From NCBI RefSeq assembly GCF_019745455.1, contig NZ_JAIETD010000020.1, forward strand, positions 1 through 64,000: a stretch of DNA of 64,000 bases, read 5' to 3'. Position numbers and translations under genes: made by a program. This document shows positions 7,705 through 14,696 of the stretch, in pieces; positions within the stretch are counted from its first letter, which is position 1; each line of letters starts with the position of its first letter. The notes under the pieces are model-generated. The model ran no database searches. It was not told the DNA's origin and saw only the letters and a program-made list of their open reading frames with translations. Source of the DNA: Methylobacterium sp. Lineage in GTDB: Bacteria > Pseudomonadota > Alphaproteobacteria > Rhizobiales > Beijerinckiaceae.

Positions 7705-8514
7705 TCAGTGACTCATCAGACAACAGACGGGGCAGCTCGCGAGCAGGTCTCGCGTAACACCTCCGAAGGCCCACTCGCGCAGACGACCATGTCCGTAGGC
7801 GCCTGCCACGATGAGGTCGGCGGCATGTTCGCAGGCCGCCTCGACGAGCACCTCGGCGGTCGCGGCGCCATAGGCGTCCTTCGCGACGGCGGTGGCGTAG
7901 ACGTCATGTGCCTGGAGTAGGCCGACGACGTCGCGGGTGTCGGCCGCGCCTTTTCCGTCGTCGATGCTCACCACCACCACGTGGGACGCCAGGTTGAGAA
8001 ACGGCAAAGCGTCTCGGAGGGCTCGGCGTGCCTCGCGCGTGTTCTTCCAGGCGATCGCCACACGCTTGATGTCGAGGCGGTCGATTTCGGGTGGGACGAC
8101 CAGCACCGGACCGCCGAGCTGCATCAGCACATCTCCCGGATCGACGGACAGCAGCGGGTTGCCGTCGTTACCTCGGCCCGTGATCACGAGGTCTGCGGCG
8201 GCCGACTGGCGGGCGAGGAACGCCATCGGGAGGTCGAGGTTCGAACGCCACTCGACGCGGCTTCGGCCACGGGAGGCTTCGTCGAAGGCGGCATGGGCCA
8301 TCTGGAGGTCGACGAGTACGGCTTCCCGGATCGAGGGGAGGCTATACGCTCCGCCGAGCGTCGGACCGACGGGTGCGGCCTCGTAGGCCGGCATCTCGGC
8401 TGCGACGCCGATGAGGCGCGCCCCGAACTCGTCGGCGAGGTGCCCGGCCAGTCGGACGCGGTCGCGCGCATGCTTGCCGAGGTCGACGGCGACCATGAGG
8501 CTGGCGTAGGTCAT
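7705..8514 (-). CDS. tandem universal stress protein (UspA family)
   Basis: A 269-residue two-domain Usp protein (about 1-145 and 150-269). The second domain has GAYGHGRLREWAFGG, matching G-x2-G-x9-G, and the protein ends VCCLMSH as in the paralogue at 6100-6915. The ATG at 8514 is chosen because AGGAGA lies just upstream and it places MTYASLMVAVDLG at the N-terminus. It lies 88 bp downstream of the second BON gene, in the same direction, and is probably the last gene of a receiver-BON-Usp transcript. Confidence 0.92.
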   Translation of the reverse strand: MTYASLMVAVDLGKHARDRVRLAGHLADEFGARLIGVAAEMPAYEAAPVGPTLGGAYSLPSIREAVLVDLQMAHAAFDEASRGRSRVEWRSNLDLPMAFLARQSAAADLVITGRGNDGNPLLSVDPGDVLMQLGGPVLVVPPEIDRLDIKRVAIAWKNTREARRALRDALPFLNLASHVVVVSIDDGKGAADTRDVVGLLQAHDVYATAVAKDAYGAATAEVLVEAACEHAADLIVAGAYGHGRLREWAFGGVTRDLLASCPVCCLMSH

Positions 8515-8602
8515 GGAAGATCTCCTGCTCAATGACGGCTTGGGGTAGGTCCAAGCGTATGGGCGTCCAAAACCGAGCTTTCCTCTGGCTCCGGCCTGCC
8601 TC

Positions 8603-9250
8603 TCATCCCAGCGTCAGGTGATCCACGACGGACCGCACGCCCGGAGCCGACCAGGCGGCATTCTCGACGAGGCTCCGCTCGTGCCAGGCGTGCACCTTCC
8701 CCTTCAGAGTCACCTTCGCGTCCTGGACCGTCACCCTGATCGCGTCGGCCTCGACCTCTGCGTTGCGCTTGAGCGCCGCCTCGATCTTCTTTCGCACGTC
8801 GGCGGCATTCGCCTTGGGCCTCACCTCGATCATGTTGATGATGCCGGCGACGCCCGAGAGCCGCTTGAGGGCGGCCTGGGCCTCCTCCTTCTGGAACTGC
8901 CACTCGACGTCGCCCGTGAGCGTCACCCAGCCGTCCTGCACCTTCACCTGGACGGCGTTCTCGGGAACCGTGACGGACCAGTCGAGCATCTGCACGGCGC
9001 GTTTGGCCAAGTCCTCGTCGCGTGGCGCCGCTTGGCCGGCGAAACGGACCTTGATCTCCTCGACCACTCCCCGCACGCCGCGCACCTTTCGAGCGGCTCT
9101 TTCGGCCGTCAGGCGCTCGGCGTAGCTCCCGACATGTCCGGTGAGCGTGACGATGCCGTTGTCCACCGCGACGCCGATGTTGGCCGCGTCGATGCTGGGC
9201 TCGAAGTCGAGCTCGTCGATGATGCTCTGGCGAAGGATCTTGTCGTTCAT
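8603..9250 (-). CDS. three-BON-domain protein (OsmY-like)
   Basis: A 215-residue protein with three BON domains (about 3-70, 78-146 and 150-215), showing IVTLTGHVGSYAER, WVTLTGDVEWQFQ and KVTLKGKVHAWHE. It is paralogous to 1203-1847 along its full length. GGGAGA precedes the ATG at 9250, which overlaps the stop of the upstream receiver-like gene in an ATGA arrangement, so translation is likely coupled. No signal peptide is visible. A stress-linked role is inferred from the family and the context. Confidence 0.92.
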   Translation of the reverse strand: MNDKILRQSIIDELDFEPSIDAANIGVAVDNGIVTLTGHVGSYAERLTAERAARKVRGVRGVVEEIKVRFAGQAAPRDEDLAKRAVQMLDWSVTVPENAVQVKVQDGWVTLTGDVEWQFQKEEAQAALKRLSGVAGIINMIEVRPKANAADVRKKIEAALKRNAEVEADAIRVTVQDAKVTLKGKVHAWHERSLVENAAWSAPGVRSVVDHLTLG

Positions 9251-9780
9251 CGGGAATCTCCCTTGGACGGAGGAGGCCGGCAGGGATTCGGATGTTCCGG
9301 GCCGGGTAATGCATCCTCGCCCCCGCAGGACGGGGGGCATTGATTCAGCGCAAAGGGTTCACCGGACCGGATCCTGTCCTCCATCGGGCATGTCCTGAGC
9401 TCCGCTTGTCCCCCCTCCGGCAGTCGACCCGTCCTGACGGCCCGTTCGACGACCTCGGCCAAGCAAGGCCGGTCGAGCACCGGGATGTCGAGGAAGGACC
9501 GCGGAACGAGGATCGAGCCCGAGAGCATCGCGAAGGGAATGCCGCGGCGGCGCAACGCGCAGGTCAGCGGAAAGCAAGGTCCTTCCCGGAGGTCGACGCT
9601 CACGATGGCGAAGGCCGGCTCGCTGCGGGCAAGTGCATCAACGGCCGCCTCGCAGGTGGCGTAGGGCCCCTCGACCGTGAAACCCTTCTCGGCCAGCGTG
9701 TCCTCCAGCCACATGGCCGGCAACGCCTGCGGCTCGGCCACGAGCACGGCTGGTCGTGAAGGTTGGTCTGTCTCTGGCAT
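9247..9780 (-). CDS. degenerate response-regulator receiver protein
   Basis: A 177-residue protein with one receiver-like domain (about 8-118) and a proline/cysteine-rich tail. The expected phosphoacceptor Asp is present in IVSVDLREG and the Ser/Thr position in MLSGS. The acidic pair after beta-1 is changed (LVAEPQ instead of a DD/ED pair), and the conserved Lys is replaced in LDRPC. Phosphorylation may be altered or absent. No output domain is seen. The start at 9780 follows an AGGGCGCACC stretch. It overlaps the BON gene by 4 nt and has an FNR/FixK-type site 57 bp upstream. Confidence 0.72.
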   Translation of the reverse strand: MPETDQPSRPAVLVAEPQALPAMWLEDTLAEKGFTVEGPYATCEAAVDALARSEPAFAIVSVDLREGPCFPLTCALRRRGIPFAMLSGSILVPRSFLDIPVLDRPCLAEVVERAVRTGRLPEGGQAELRTCPMEDRIRSGEPFALNQCPPSCGGEDALPGPEHPNPCRPPPSKGDSR

Positions 9781-9837
9781 GGTGCGCCCTTGCGTCGATG
9801 GGTTCACCGAGGATCCAGCAGCTAGGCTTGGCCGGCC

Positions 9838-9851
9838 TTGATCTATCGCAA
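9838..9851. promoter_or_regulatory. FNR/FixK-type box
   Basis: On the minus strand TTGC-GATAGA-TCAA, fitting the FixK variant TTG(A/C)-N6-TCAA, inside CCTTGATCTATCGCAAGG on the plus strand. It lies 57 bp before the receiver gene start at 9780. Confidence 0.6.
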
Positions 9852-9956
9852 GGGAATAACTGCGCCGACCAGCATCGCTGCGACGGCGAGCAGCATGCAG
9901 GCGGCGGCCGTCCACTCAAACCACTTGATGGGGCCATGCACCGCGAAGGTGCCCAT
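9843..9956 (-). CDS. possible 37-residue membrane peptide
   Basis: The short ORF starts MGTFAVHGPIKWFEWTAAA and continues as one hydrophobic helix ending VGAVIPLR. A GGAG stretch lies 8 nt before the ATG at 9956. The family is not recognised. The upstream in-frame ATG at 10052 would add 32 residues spanning a perfect palindrome at 10005-10022. It overlaps the FNR/FixK-type site at 9838-9851 by a few bases. Confidence 0.4.
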   Translation of the reverse strand: MGTFAVHGPIKWFEWTAAACMLLAVAAMLVGAVIPLR

Positions 9957-10004
9957 GATGTCGCTCCGAGAGGCGGCCCGCATCATCACCCCCATGATCG
10001 GCAC

Positions 10005-10022
10005 CGCAATGACGTCATTGCG
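10005..10022. promoter_or_regulatory. 18-bp perfect palindrome
   Basis: CGCAATGACGTCATTGCG is its own reverse complement. It shares the GCAATGAC/GTCATTGC arms with the operator-like palindrome at 3573-3589, which has one extra central base. The ligand is unknown, and the different spacing means it need not be bound by the same protein. Confidence 0.45.
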
Positions 10023-10172
10023 CTCGGGCCTACCCGTAAGCGGCGATCCCACCAGGATCGTCGTCCGAGGCGCCCGTGATCAGGCGCGATCCGGGAATGC
10101 CCACAAGACGCGGTTTCGAGGGACCGATGGCGGTGCTCAGACCTTCCGGATCATCGGGTTCTACCGGCTGTT

Positions 10173-10460
10173 TCAGCGCTGGCGCCAGGTCGCTCCTGTC
10201 CCTGCCCTTGTGCCTTCCAAGGGCGGGGCACAGGGGCGCGACCAGATCGACCTGGCGACCTTCACGGCGGCGTTCAGATCGTCACGGTCCGTGCCATAGC
10301 GGCGGTGCAGGCTATTGAGCCAACCCGGCGGCCGCCCATTGTCGTCCCAGATCTCGGACGAAGGGACATGATACATCCCGTCGAGAGCTTCGATCCCGAA
10401 CTCGGTAACCGCCCATTGGCGGCCCTGCCAATGCACGTGATCGGTCAGATCGTGGACCAT
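10173..10460 (-). CDS. hypothetical protein
   Basis: A 95-residue soluble protein beginning MVHDLTDHVHWQGRQWAVT. The segment WQGRQWAVTEFGIEALDGMY resembles short hypothetical proteins I associate with Methylobacterium, but I assign no function. It lies 25 bp downstream of the next gene in the same orientation and probably shares its transcript. The C-terminal 25 residues are low complexity. Confidence 0.55.
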   Translation of the reverse strand: MVHDLTDHVHWQGRQWAVTEFGIEALDGMYHVPSSEIWDDNGRPPGWLNSLHRRYGTDRDDLNAAVKVARSIWSRPCAPPLEGTRAGTGATWRQR

Positions 10461-10485
10461 GACGTCGGTCTCCGTTCGAGCAAGG

Positions 10486-10701
10486 CTAGGTGAACTTTTC
10501 CTCTATCACCGTGGCCTCGCATGTATCCGCGCGAAGCCGCCAGTCGACGATGCCGTTGGCTTCGCAAAACAGGGCTTGTCCACCTGCGATGGCTGACGCT
10601 GTCGATGTCGCCGGAATGAGGACCTGGTGCTGAAGCGCGCACCGCTCGTAACCCCGTCCATCGCCGACCAGCTTGTGGAACGTCACCAGAAACTGCCTCA
10701 T
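10486..10701 (-). CDS. hypothetical protein
   Basis: A 71-residue protein beginning MRQFLVTFHKLVGDG, with a central GQALFCEANGIVDWRLRADTC segment. It is a small soluble protein of unknown function. Its ATG overlaps the stop of the ion-channel gene by 4 nt, so it is translationally coupled to it. An FNR/FixK-type site lies 81 bp upstream, inside the channel gene. Confidence 0.6.
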   Translation of the reverse strand: MRQFLVTFHKLVGDGRGYERCALQHQVLIPATSTASAIAGGQALFCEANGIVDWRLRADTCEATVIEEKFT

Positions 10702-11333
10702 CGGCTCGCCTCCGATCTCCCGTGAAGAGATGATGTCTCGTCTTCTGAGAGCGGGATGGAGCCTGTGGCCAGGCGGGCGCCTTGATCTGCCGCAAACGCG
10801 GCACCCACCGCCGGATAGAAGCGAGCGCGTTTCGTTTCCATTTCGACGACATCGAGGCCGGCGCTTCCTGCCTCTTGCGTGAGACCTTTCCCGTGCAGCG
10901 GCCAGTAGCGTTCCATGGCGAGATACGTGAAGGATGCCGACCAGCCGATCAGGAGTAGGCCATTGAGCGCCTCGACGCCGGAGATCAGCCGCGCGTGGCC
11001 TGTCGGGAAGTGGTCGCCGAAGCCCAGCGAGGTATAAGTCACCACCGAGAAGTAAAGGCAGTCCTCGAAGGTGGTGACGGGCACTCCCGCGAAAGCGCCG
11101 TTGCCGAGCTGGAGCACCAGAAGCCAGTAGGCGCCGGCATAGATCCAGACTGCCGCCGTATGGCCGACGAAGGCTGCCAGCACCACGACGAGAATGCGGG
11201 CACGCGGCGGGATCGGCAGTTCCGCGAGGTGCTCGGAAGTCAGGCGCAGGACTTCGTACAGCACCATGATAGTGCCGATGACGAGGATCACGCTGGCGAA
11301 CATCGCGAGGAGCATGGTGCCGACCCGGGGCAA
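10698..11333 (-). CDS. two-TM ion channel family protein (K+ channel-like)
   Basis: A 211-residue membrane protein with N-terminal hydrophobic segments (about 7-27 and 46-76). A pore loop carries the filter-like TSLGFGD at 101-107 (compare TVGYGD), and a last helix lies at about 118-138. The cytoplasmic tail of about 70 residues has no recognised RCK domain. Potassium or other cation conduction is expected from the family. Selectivity cannot be judged because the filter is non-canonical. It is the first gene of a channel-71aa-95aa set and has a perfect FNR/FixK-type site 40 bp upstream. Confidence 0.82.
   Translation of the reverse strand: MPRVGTMLLAMFASVILVIGTIMVLYEVLRLTSEHLAELPIPPRARILVVVLAAFVGHTAAVWIYAGAYWLLVLQLGNGAFAGVPVTTFEDCLYFSVVTYTSLGFGDHFPTGHARLISGVEALNGLLLIGWSASFTYLAMERYWPLHGKGLTQEAGSAGLDVVEMETKRARFYPAVGAAFAADQGARLATGSIPLSEDETSSLHGRSEASR
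10782..10795. promoter_or_regulatory. possible internal FNR/FixK-type box
   Basis: On the minus strand TTGC-GGCAGA-TCAA. It lies inside the 3' part of the ion-channel gene, 81 bp before the 71-residue gene. Coding constraint could create it by chance. Confidence 0.35.
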
Positions 11334-11372
11334 GGCGTCGAAGGATGTACGCGCACCGCTGCCAGCGCCGCC

Positions 11373-11386
11373 TTGATGTGCCTCAA
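11373..11386. promoter_or_regulatory. FNR/FixK-type box
   Basis: TTGA-TGTGCC-TCAA, a perfect half-site match. It lies 40 bp before the ion-channel start (minus strand) and 135 bp before the lipoyl-domain gene (plus strand), in the divergent intergenic region. Confidence 0.6.
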
Positions 11387-11428
11387 CCCCGGTCGGCGCG
11401 TCTCGACCTTGAAGCGGACGGATGCTTG

Positions 11429-11442
11429 CTGATCCAGATCAA
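11429..11442. promoter_or_regulatory. FNR/FixK-type box, one mismatch
   Basis: CTGAT-CCAG-ATCAA matches TTGAT-N4-ATCAA at nine of ten positions. It lies 79 bp before the lipoyl-domain gene start at 11521, so each divergent unit has its own site. Confidence 0.55.
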
Positions 11443-11520
11443 CGCGGCCGCTGCCTCGATGCGGAAACTTTCCCTCGTGGGATCCGGGTGTCGGGTGCCA
11501 TGAACTCAGGGAAGCAGGCC

Positions 11521-11760
11521 ATGCCGGACATTCGCGTATCCGAGGATCTCTGGTCCACGGGGATGCTGCCCGAAGGCATCCTCGAACGCTGGCTCGTGGA
11601 GGACGGAGCGAGGGTCAGGGCCGGAGAGGCCGTGGCGACCGTCCGGATCGGTGAGGCTCTCCATGACATCATTTCGCCGACTGGGGGGCAACTGGACGTC
11701 ATCGCGCCCGCCAGCGAGATCGTCGATCCCGGATGCATCATCGCCGAGATCCATGCCTGA
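11521..11760 (+). CDS. stand-alone lipoyl/biotinyl-like domain lacking the lysine
   Basis: A 79-residue protein that is one lipoyl/biotinyl fold. It begins MPDIRVSEDLW and has ERWLVEDGARVRAGEAVATV, a second-half SPTGGQLDVIAPASEIVDPG, and IIAEI at the end. In E2-type domains the hairpin reads E-T-D-K-A. Here it reads R-I-G-E-A (42-46), with Glu45 at the lysine position, so it cannot be lipoylated or biotinylated in the usual way. AGGGA lies 8 nt before the ATG at 11521. An in-frame ATG at 11500 is possible but has a weaker site. It is followed by the membrane protein at 11795. Confidence 0.8.
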   Translation: MPDIRVSEDLWSTGMLPEGILERWLVEDGARVRAGEAVATVRIGEALHDIISPTGGQLDVIAPASEIVDPGCIIAEIHA

Positions 11761-11794
11761 AAGCCCGCCCCGCTTCGTCTGGAAGGGTAAAGCC

Positions 11795-12172
11795 ATGGCT
11801 CGGGTTCGACGACACACCTCTCACAATCCTGTTTGGCGAACCGACGAAATCTTGCTCGGGATACTTCAGCAATTAGCGAGCACCGCATTGATCGTGTCCG
11901 CTTTCGTCCTGGTTGTTTCCACCAACCAAAGCCGAGCCGCAGGATCGGCGCTTCTGCTCGGTCTCCTGATCTCAGCTCTGACCCGGGCCAACCAGATCCG
12001 CTTCCGAACGGCGGTCGAGTACCTCGTCGCGGTGGCTGGTGCGTGCGCCGTGCTTGCTCCCTGGATGCTCGGCTTCGCCGCTCATGACTTCGCCACCTGG
12101 GCACACCTGACACTCGGCATCCTGTCCGTCGGTTGCGCGATGGTTTGGCTGAAGTTCGAAAGGGAGCCATGA
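11795..12172 (+). CDS. four-TM SPW-repeat-like membrane protein
   Basis: A 125-residue membrane protein with about four hydrophobic segments and the motif APWMLGFA in the third. This motif is typical of SPW-repeat proteins. AAGGG precedes the ATG. The stop overlaps the ATG of the next gene (ATGA). The function is unknown. Confidence 0.65.
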   Translation: MARVRRHTSHNPVWRTDEILLGILQQLASTALIVSAFVLVVSTNQSRAAGSALLLGLLISALTRANQIRFRTAVEYLVAVAGACAVLAPWMLGFAAHDFATWAHLTLGILSVGCAMVWLKFEREP

Positions 12173-12783
12173 CCCGCGGAACGTCATGCCGGATCGTAGC
12201 GACTATCGTTGCAGGATTGCTGACGGCGTCTGCCCGCCATCCGGCCAGCGAGGCGAAAGTGGACCGTCGCATCCCGGGGTGGACCGTGTCGGTGGAGCTC
12301 TGCAGCCGGTGTCACGTCATCGGCAGGGAGTCGCAGCCAAACGGACATGTCGGACCTTCCTTCAGGACCATCGCTGCCATGCCGCCGACCGCAGGCTGGG
12401 CGCTCAACGTCTTCCTGCGGAGCCATTACCAAGGGACGCCCAGCATCAGGCTGGATCGCGATGAGATGGATGCAGTGATCGACGACATCCTCACCCTGAA
12501 GTCCGACAGGAAGGCGAATCCCCGAGGCAAGTGCGGGCTGGCCCGCACAGGAGGAACTGCCGCGATGCTGACCTATCCTGTCTTGCTCGCTGACGTCGTT
12601 GGTACCTACGCGCGTTTTGCCGTCCTCGTGAGTACCGGGACTCATCCGACGCCGATCTGGAAGGTAGCGACCGCCGATTTTCACGGTCCACTCGCGGCCA
12701 TCCAGGCTTATCTGAACCCAACAGGACGCAATCCGACCGCGTTCCCTTCCTCGCCGTCGCAGGGCGGATCAATGGTGGCGTGA
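12169..12783 (+). CDS. c-type cytochrome-like protein with atypical C-terminal extension
   Basis: A 204-residue ORF. Residues 1-30 are signal-like and CSRCH at 45-49 is a heme c site. The typical VGPSFRTIA and DEMDAVIDDILTL segments follow. The loop that normally supplies axial Met reads GTPSIRL, so that ligand is not in its usual place. A normal protein of this class would end near residue 113. Instead the frame runs on for 90 residues. An AGGAGG ribosome binding site precedes an in-frame ATG at 12565 (MLTYPVLLADVVGTYARF), suggesting that a second gene begins there and the intervening stop was lost. It overlaps the upstream membrane gene by 4 nt. Confidence 0.65.
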   Translation: MTRGTSCRIVATIVAGLLTASARHPASEAKVDRRIPGWTVSVELCSRCHVIGRESQPNGHVGPSFRTIAAMPPTAGWALNVFLRSHYQGTPSIRLDRDEMDAVIDDILTLKSDRKANPRGKCGLARTGGTAAMLTYPVLLADVVGTYARFAVLVSTGTHPTPIWKVATADFHGPLAAIQAYLNPTGRNPTAFPSSPSQGGSMVA

Positions 12784-13093
12784 CTCGCATGGCAAATGCG
12801 GTTTGTCGGTTCGATCTCAACGAGATTGGCATTGTTTTTGGACTTGAGGCGATGCGCCTCGTCAATGATTACAGTCCCTATCGGCAATTCTGACCGTCCT
12901 CGACCAGGACGATCCGGCCGATTTGGTGCGGATCGCCAAACAGGATCCGGAAAGGGCACGCGTCTCGTCATCGGACCGGGCACGGGTCTCGGCGCGACGG
13001 CCTTGATCCCGGCCGGCAACCGTCACCTGATCCAGACGACGGAGCCCCGAGCAGGGTTTTCCTTCGTTTCGGCCCCAGTTAGGGCCTCACTGA
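12784..13093. other. intergenic region, no supported gene
   Basis: No coding frame with family signal is present. The only structure seen is a short GAGGCG-ATG-CGCCTC dyad at 12846-12860 without a T-run. The segment marks the border between the stress island and the tRNA. Confidence 0.45.
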
Positions 13094-13118
13094 GAAAAAG
13101 CGGCCCGGAGGCCGCTTT
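13094..13118 (-). terminator. intrinsic terminator of tRNA-Gly
   Basis: A 9-bp perfect stem, AAAGCGGCC / GGCCGCTTT, with a 4-nt loop. On the minus strand it is followed by five T's. It lies 41 bp downstream of the tRNA 3' end. Confidence 0.85.
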
Positions 13119-13158
13119 GAAGCATCGCTGATTAAGAAGGGAAAATTGCAGTCTGATT

Positions 13159-13233
13159 TGGAGCGGGCGAAGGGATTCGAACCCTCGACCCCAACCTTGG
13201 CAAGGTTGTGCTCTACCCCTGAGCTACACCCGC
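13159..13233 (-). tRNA. tRNA-Gly (GCC anticodon)
   Basis: On the minus strand it starts GCGGGTGTAGCTCAG. The anticodon stem-loop is CCTT-GCC-AAGG, the T-arm contains GGTTCGAATCC, and the acceptor strand CGCCCGC is followed by an encoded CCA. D, anticodon, T and acceptor stems all pair. The GCC anticodon reads GGC/GGT glycine codons. Confidence 0.96.
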
Positions 13234-13369
13234 TCACAAACCGTGCCGCTGGAGGTAAGAAACGCCCCGGCGGCTGCGGACGGCGTCTCTAAACACCATT
13301 CCGCTGGCGCTGGCAAGCGCGGAAATCGCGATGCCGGTAGCCGGCGCGTCTTTGGTCCATGGACGTTCC

Positions 13370-13840
13370 TCACCAGATGGCTGCCGGTGCCGAGCCGTCG
13401 CGGATCTCCCTGAGGCGCTCGCGGGTGGCGCGGGTGGTGCCCTCCGGCAGGGAGTTCAGCGGAAAGAAGCCGCAGGCCGCGATCTCGCGGTCGGGCTCCT
13501 TCTGCTTGGGGATGGTGAAGGAGGGCGCAAGGAACAGGGCGACGTGGTCGCGGCGGGAGCCGGCCAGATTGTGGTAGAATCCGTGAAGGCGCAGCGGAAC
13601 GGCCGGATCGACGACGATTTCCGCCTCCTCTCGAAATTCCCGCGCCATCGCCAAGGCCGCGTCCTCGCCGACCTCGATGCCGCCTCCCGGCAATTGCCAA
13701 CCCGAGACGTAGGTGTGGCGCACGAGGCAGACGCGCTCCTGCTCGTCGATGGCGACGCCCCTCACCCCCAGCGTCATTCCGCGCAAGGCCAGGGCGCCGA
13801 GGTGGAACAGGCGCCGGAAGATAGGCCGATCGAGCAGCAT
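13370..13840 (-). CDS. Nudix hydrolase
   Basis: A 156-residue Nudix protein. The box is at about 54-76, with GGIEVGED followed by REFREEAEI. It keeps the catalytic Glu residues, but the penultimate Gly of the consensus is replaced by Glu. It hydrolyses nucleoside diphosphate-linked substrates as a family. The specific substrate is unknown. It starts 8 nt after the stop of the FAH-family gene, so the two are probably one transcript. Confidence 0.9.
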   Translation of the reverse strand: MLLDRPIFRRLFHLGALALRGMTLGVRGVAIDEQERVCLVRHTYVSGWQLPGGGIEVGEDAALAMAREFREEAEIVVDPAVPLRLHGFYHNLAGSRRDHVALFLAPSFTIPKQKEPDREIAACGFFPLNSLPEGTTRATRERLREIRDGSAPAAIW

Positions 13841-13848
13841 GAACTCGC

Positions 13849-14547
13849 TCAGGTCACGACGAGGCTGATCGTGCCGAGGCCCTCGATGGCGGCACTCATC
13901 GTCTGCCCGCGATCGACGGGGCCGACGCCCGAAGGCGTGCCGGTGAAGATGAGGTCGCCAGGAGCCAGGGTGAAATAGGTCGAGAGCAGCGCGATCTGCT
14001 CGGGCACCGACCAGATCATCTCGCCAAGGTCACCGGACTGGCGGACCACGCCGTCGACGCCGAGGGTGATGGCTCCTCTGTCGGGGTGCCCGAACGACGC
14101 GGCGCGATGCAGAGGACCGATCGGTGCGGAGAAATCCGCGGCCTTGCCGAGATCCCAAGGGCGGGCGAGCTTCTTCGCCTCGTCCTGGAGATCGCGCCTC
14201 GTCATGTCGAGGCCGATGGCGTAGCCGTAGACATGCGCCGCAGCGCGCTCCTTCGGAATGTCGATGCCGCCCTCTCCAAGGGCCGCCACCAGCTCCACCT
14301 CGAAATGGTAGTTCGTCGTGCGCGGAGGGTAGGGATGCTCCGTCGTCCCGTGAGCGGGAACGAGCTGAAGGGCGTCGGCCGGTTTCATGAAGAAGAAGGG
14401 CGGCTCGCGATCGGGGTCGGCGCCCATCTCCCGGGCATGGGCGGCGTAGTTGCGACCGATGCAGTAGACCCGGCGAACCGGGAAGAGATCGTCGCTGCCG
14501 ACGATCGGCAGGGCGATCCGCGGCGGATTGGGGATGACGGAGAGCAT
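13849..14547 (-). CDS. fumarylacetoacetate hydrolase family protein
   Basis: A 232-residue FAH-fold enzyme. It has the signature CIGRNYAAHAREMG near the N-terminus and the metal-binding acidic cluster HFEVELVAALG with GYAIGLDMTRRDLQ. The C-terminus is LAPGDLIFTGTPSGVGPV. It is of the fumarylpyruvate hydrolase / oxaloacetate tautomerase-like size class and acts on 2,4-diketo or oxaloacetate-type acids in the cytoplasm. It is divergent from the D-2-hydroxyacid dehydrogenase gene at 14697. Confidence 0.9.
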   Translation of the reverse strand: MLSVIPNPPRIALPIVGSDDLFPVRRVYCIGRNYAAHAREMGADPDREPPFFFMKPADALQLVPAHGTTEHPYPPRTTNYHFEVELVAALGEGGIDIPKERAAAHVYGYAIGLDMTRRDLQDEAKKLARPWDLGKAADFSAPIGPLHRAASFGHPDRGAITLGVDGVVRQSGDLGEMIWSVPEQIALLSTYFTLAPGDLIFTGTPSGVGPVDRGQTMSAAIEGLGTISLVVT

Positions 14548-14696
14548 GAGCGCCTCGCTGGTCGGCGGCGCTTCGGCCTGCCGAATGGAAATCCTCGCCC
14601 CGCCTGCAAAGACGCGGCCGTCCCGCTATCATAGGCGGGAGAGTCCGGCGCGCCAGCCGCAGGCCCATCATACGCGACGCGAGAGGCGATTTCCGC

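Noticed and set aside
8539..8555. CTTGG-N7-CCAAG dyad before the second Usp gene
   Set aside because: It resembles an FNR box, but the half-site spacing is wrong (TTG-N9-CAA instead of N8), so it was not counted with the other sites.
12846..12860. GAGGCG-ATG-CGCCTC hairpin
   Set aside because: A 6-bp stem without a T-run or nearby gene end; expected by chance in GC-rich sequence.
13000..13022. TTGATCCCGGCCGGCAA near the tRNA
   Set aside because: Spacing between TTGA and GCAA does not fit the FNR/FixK pattern.
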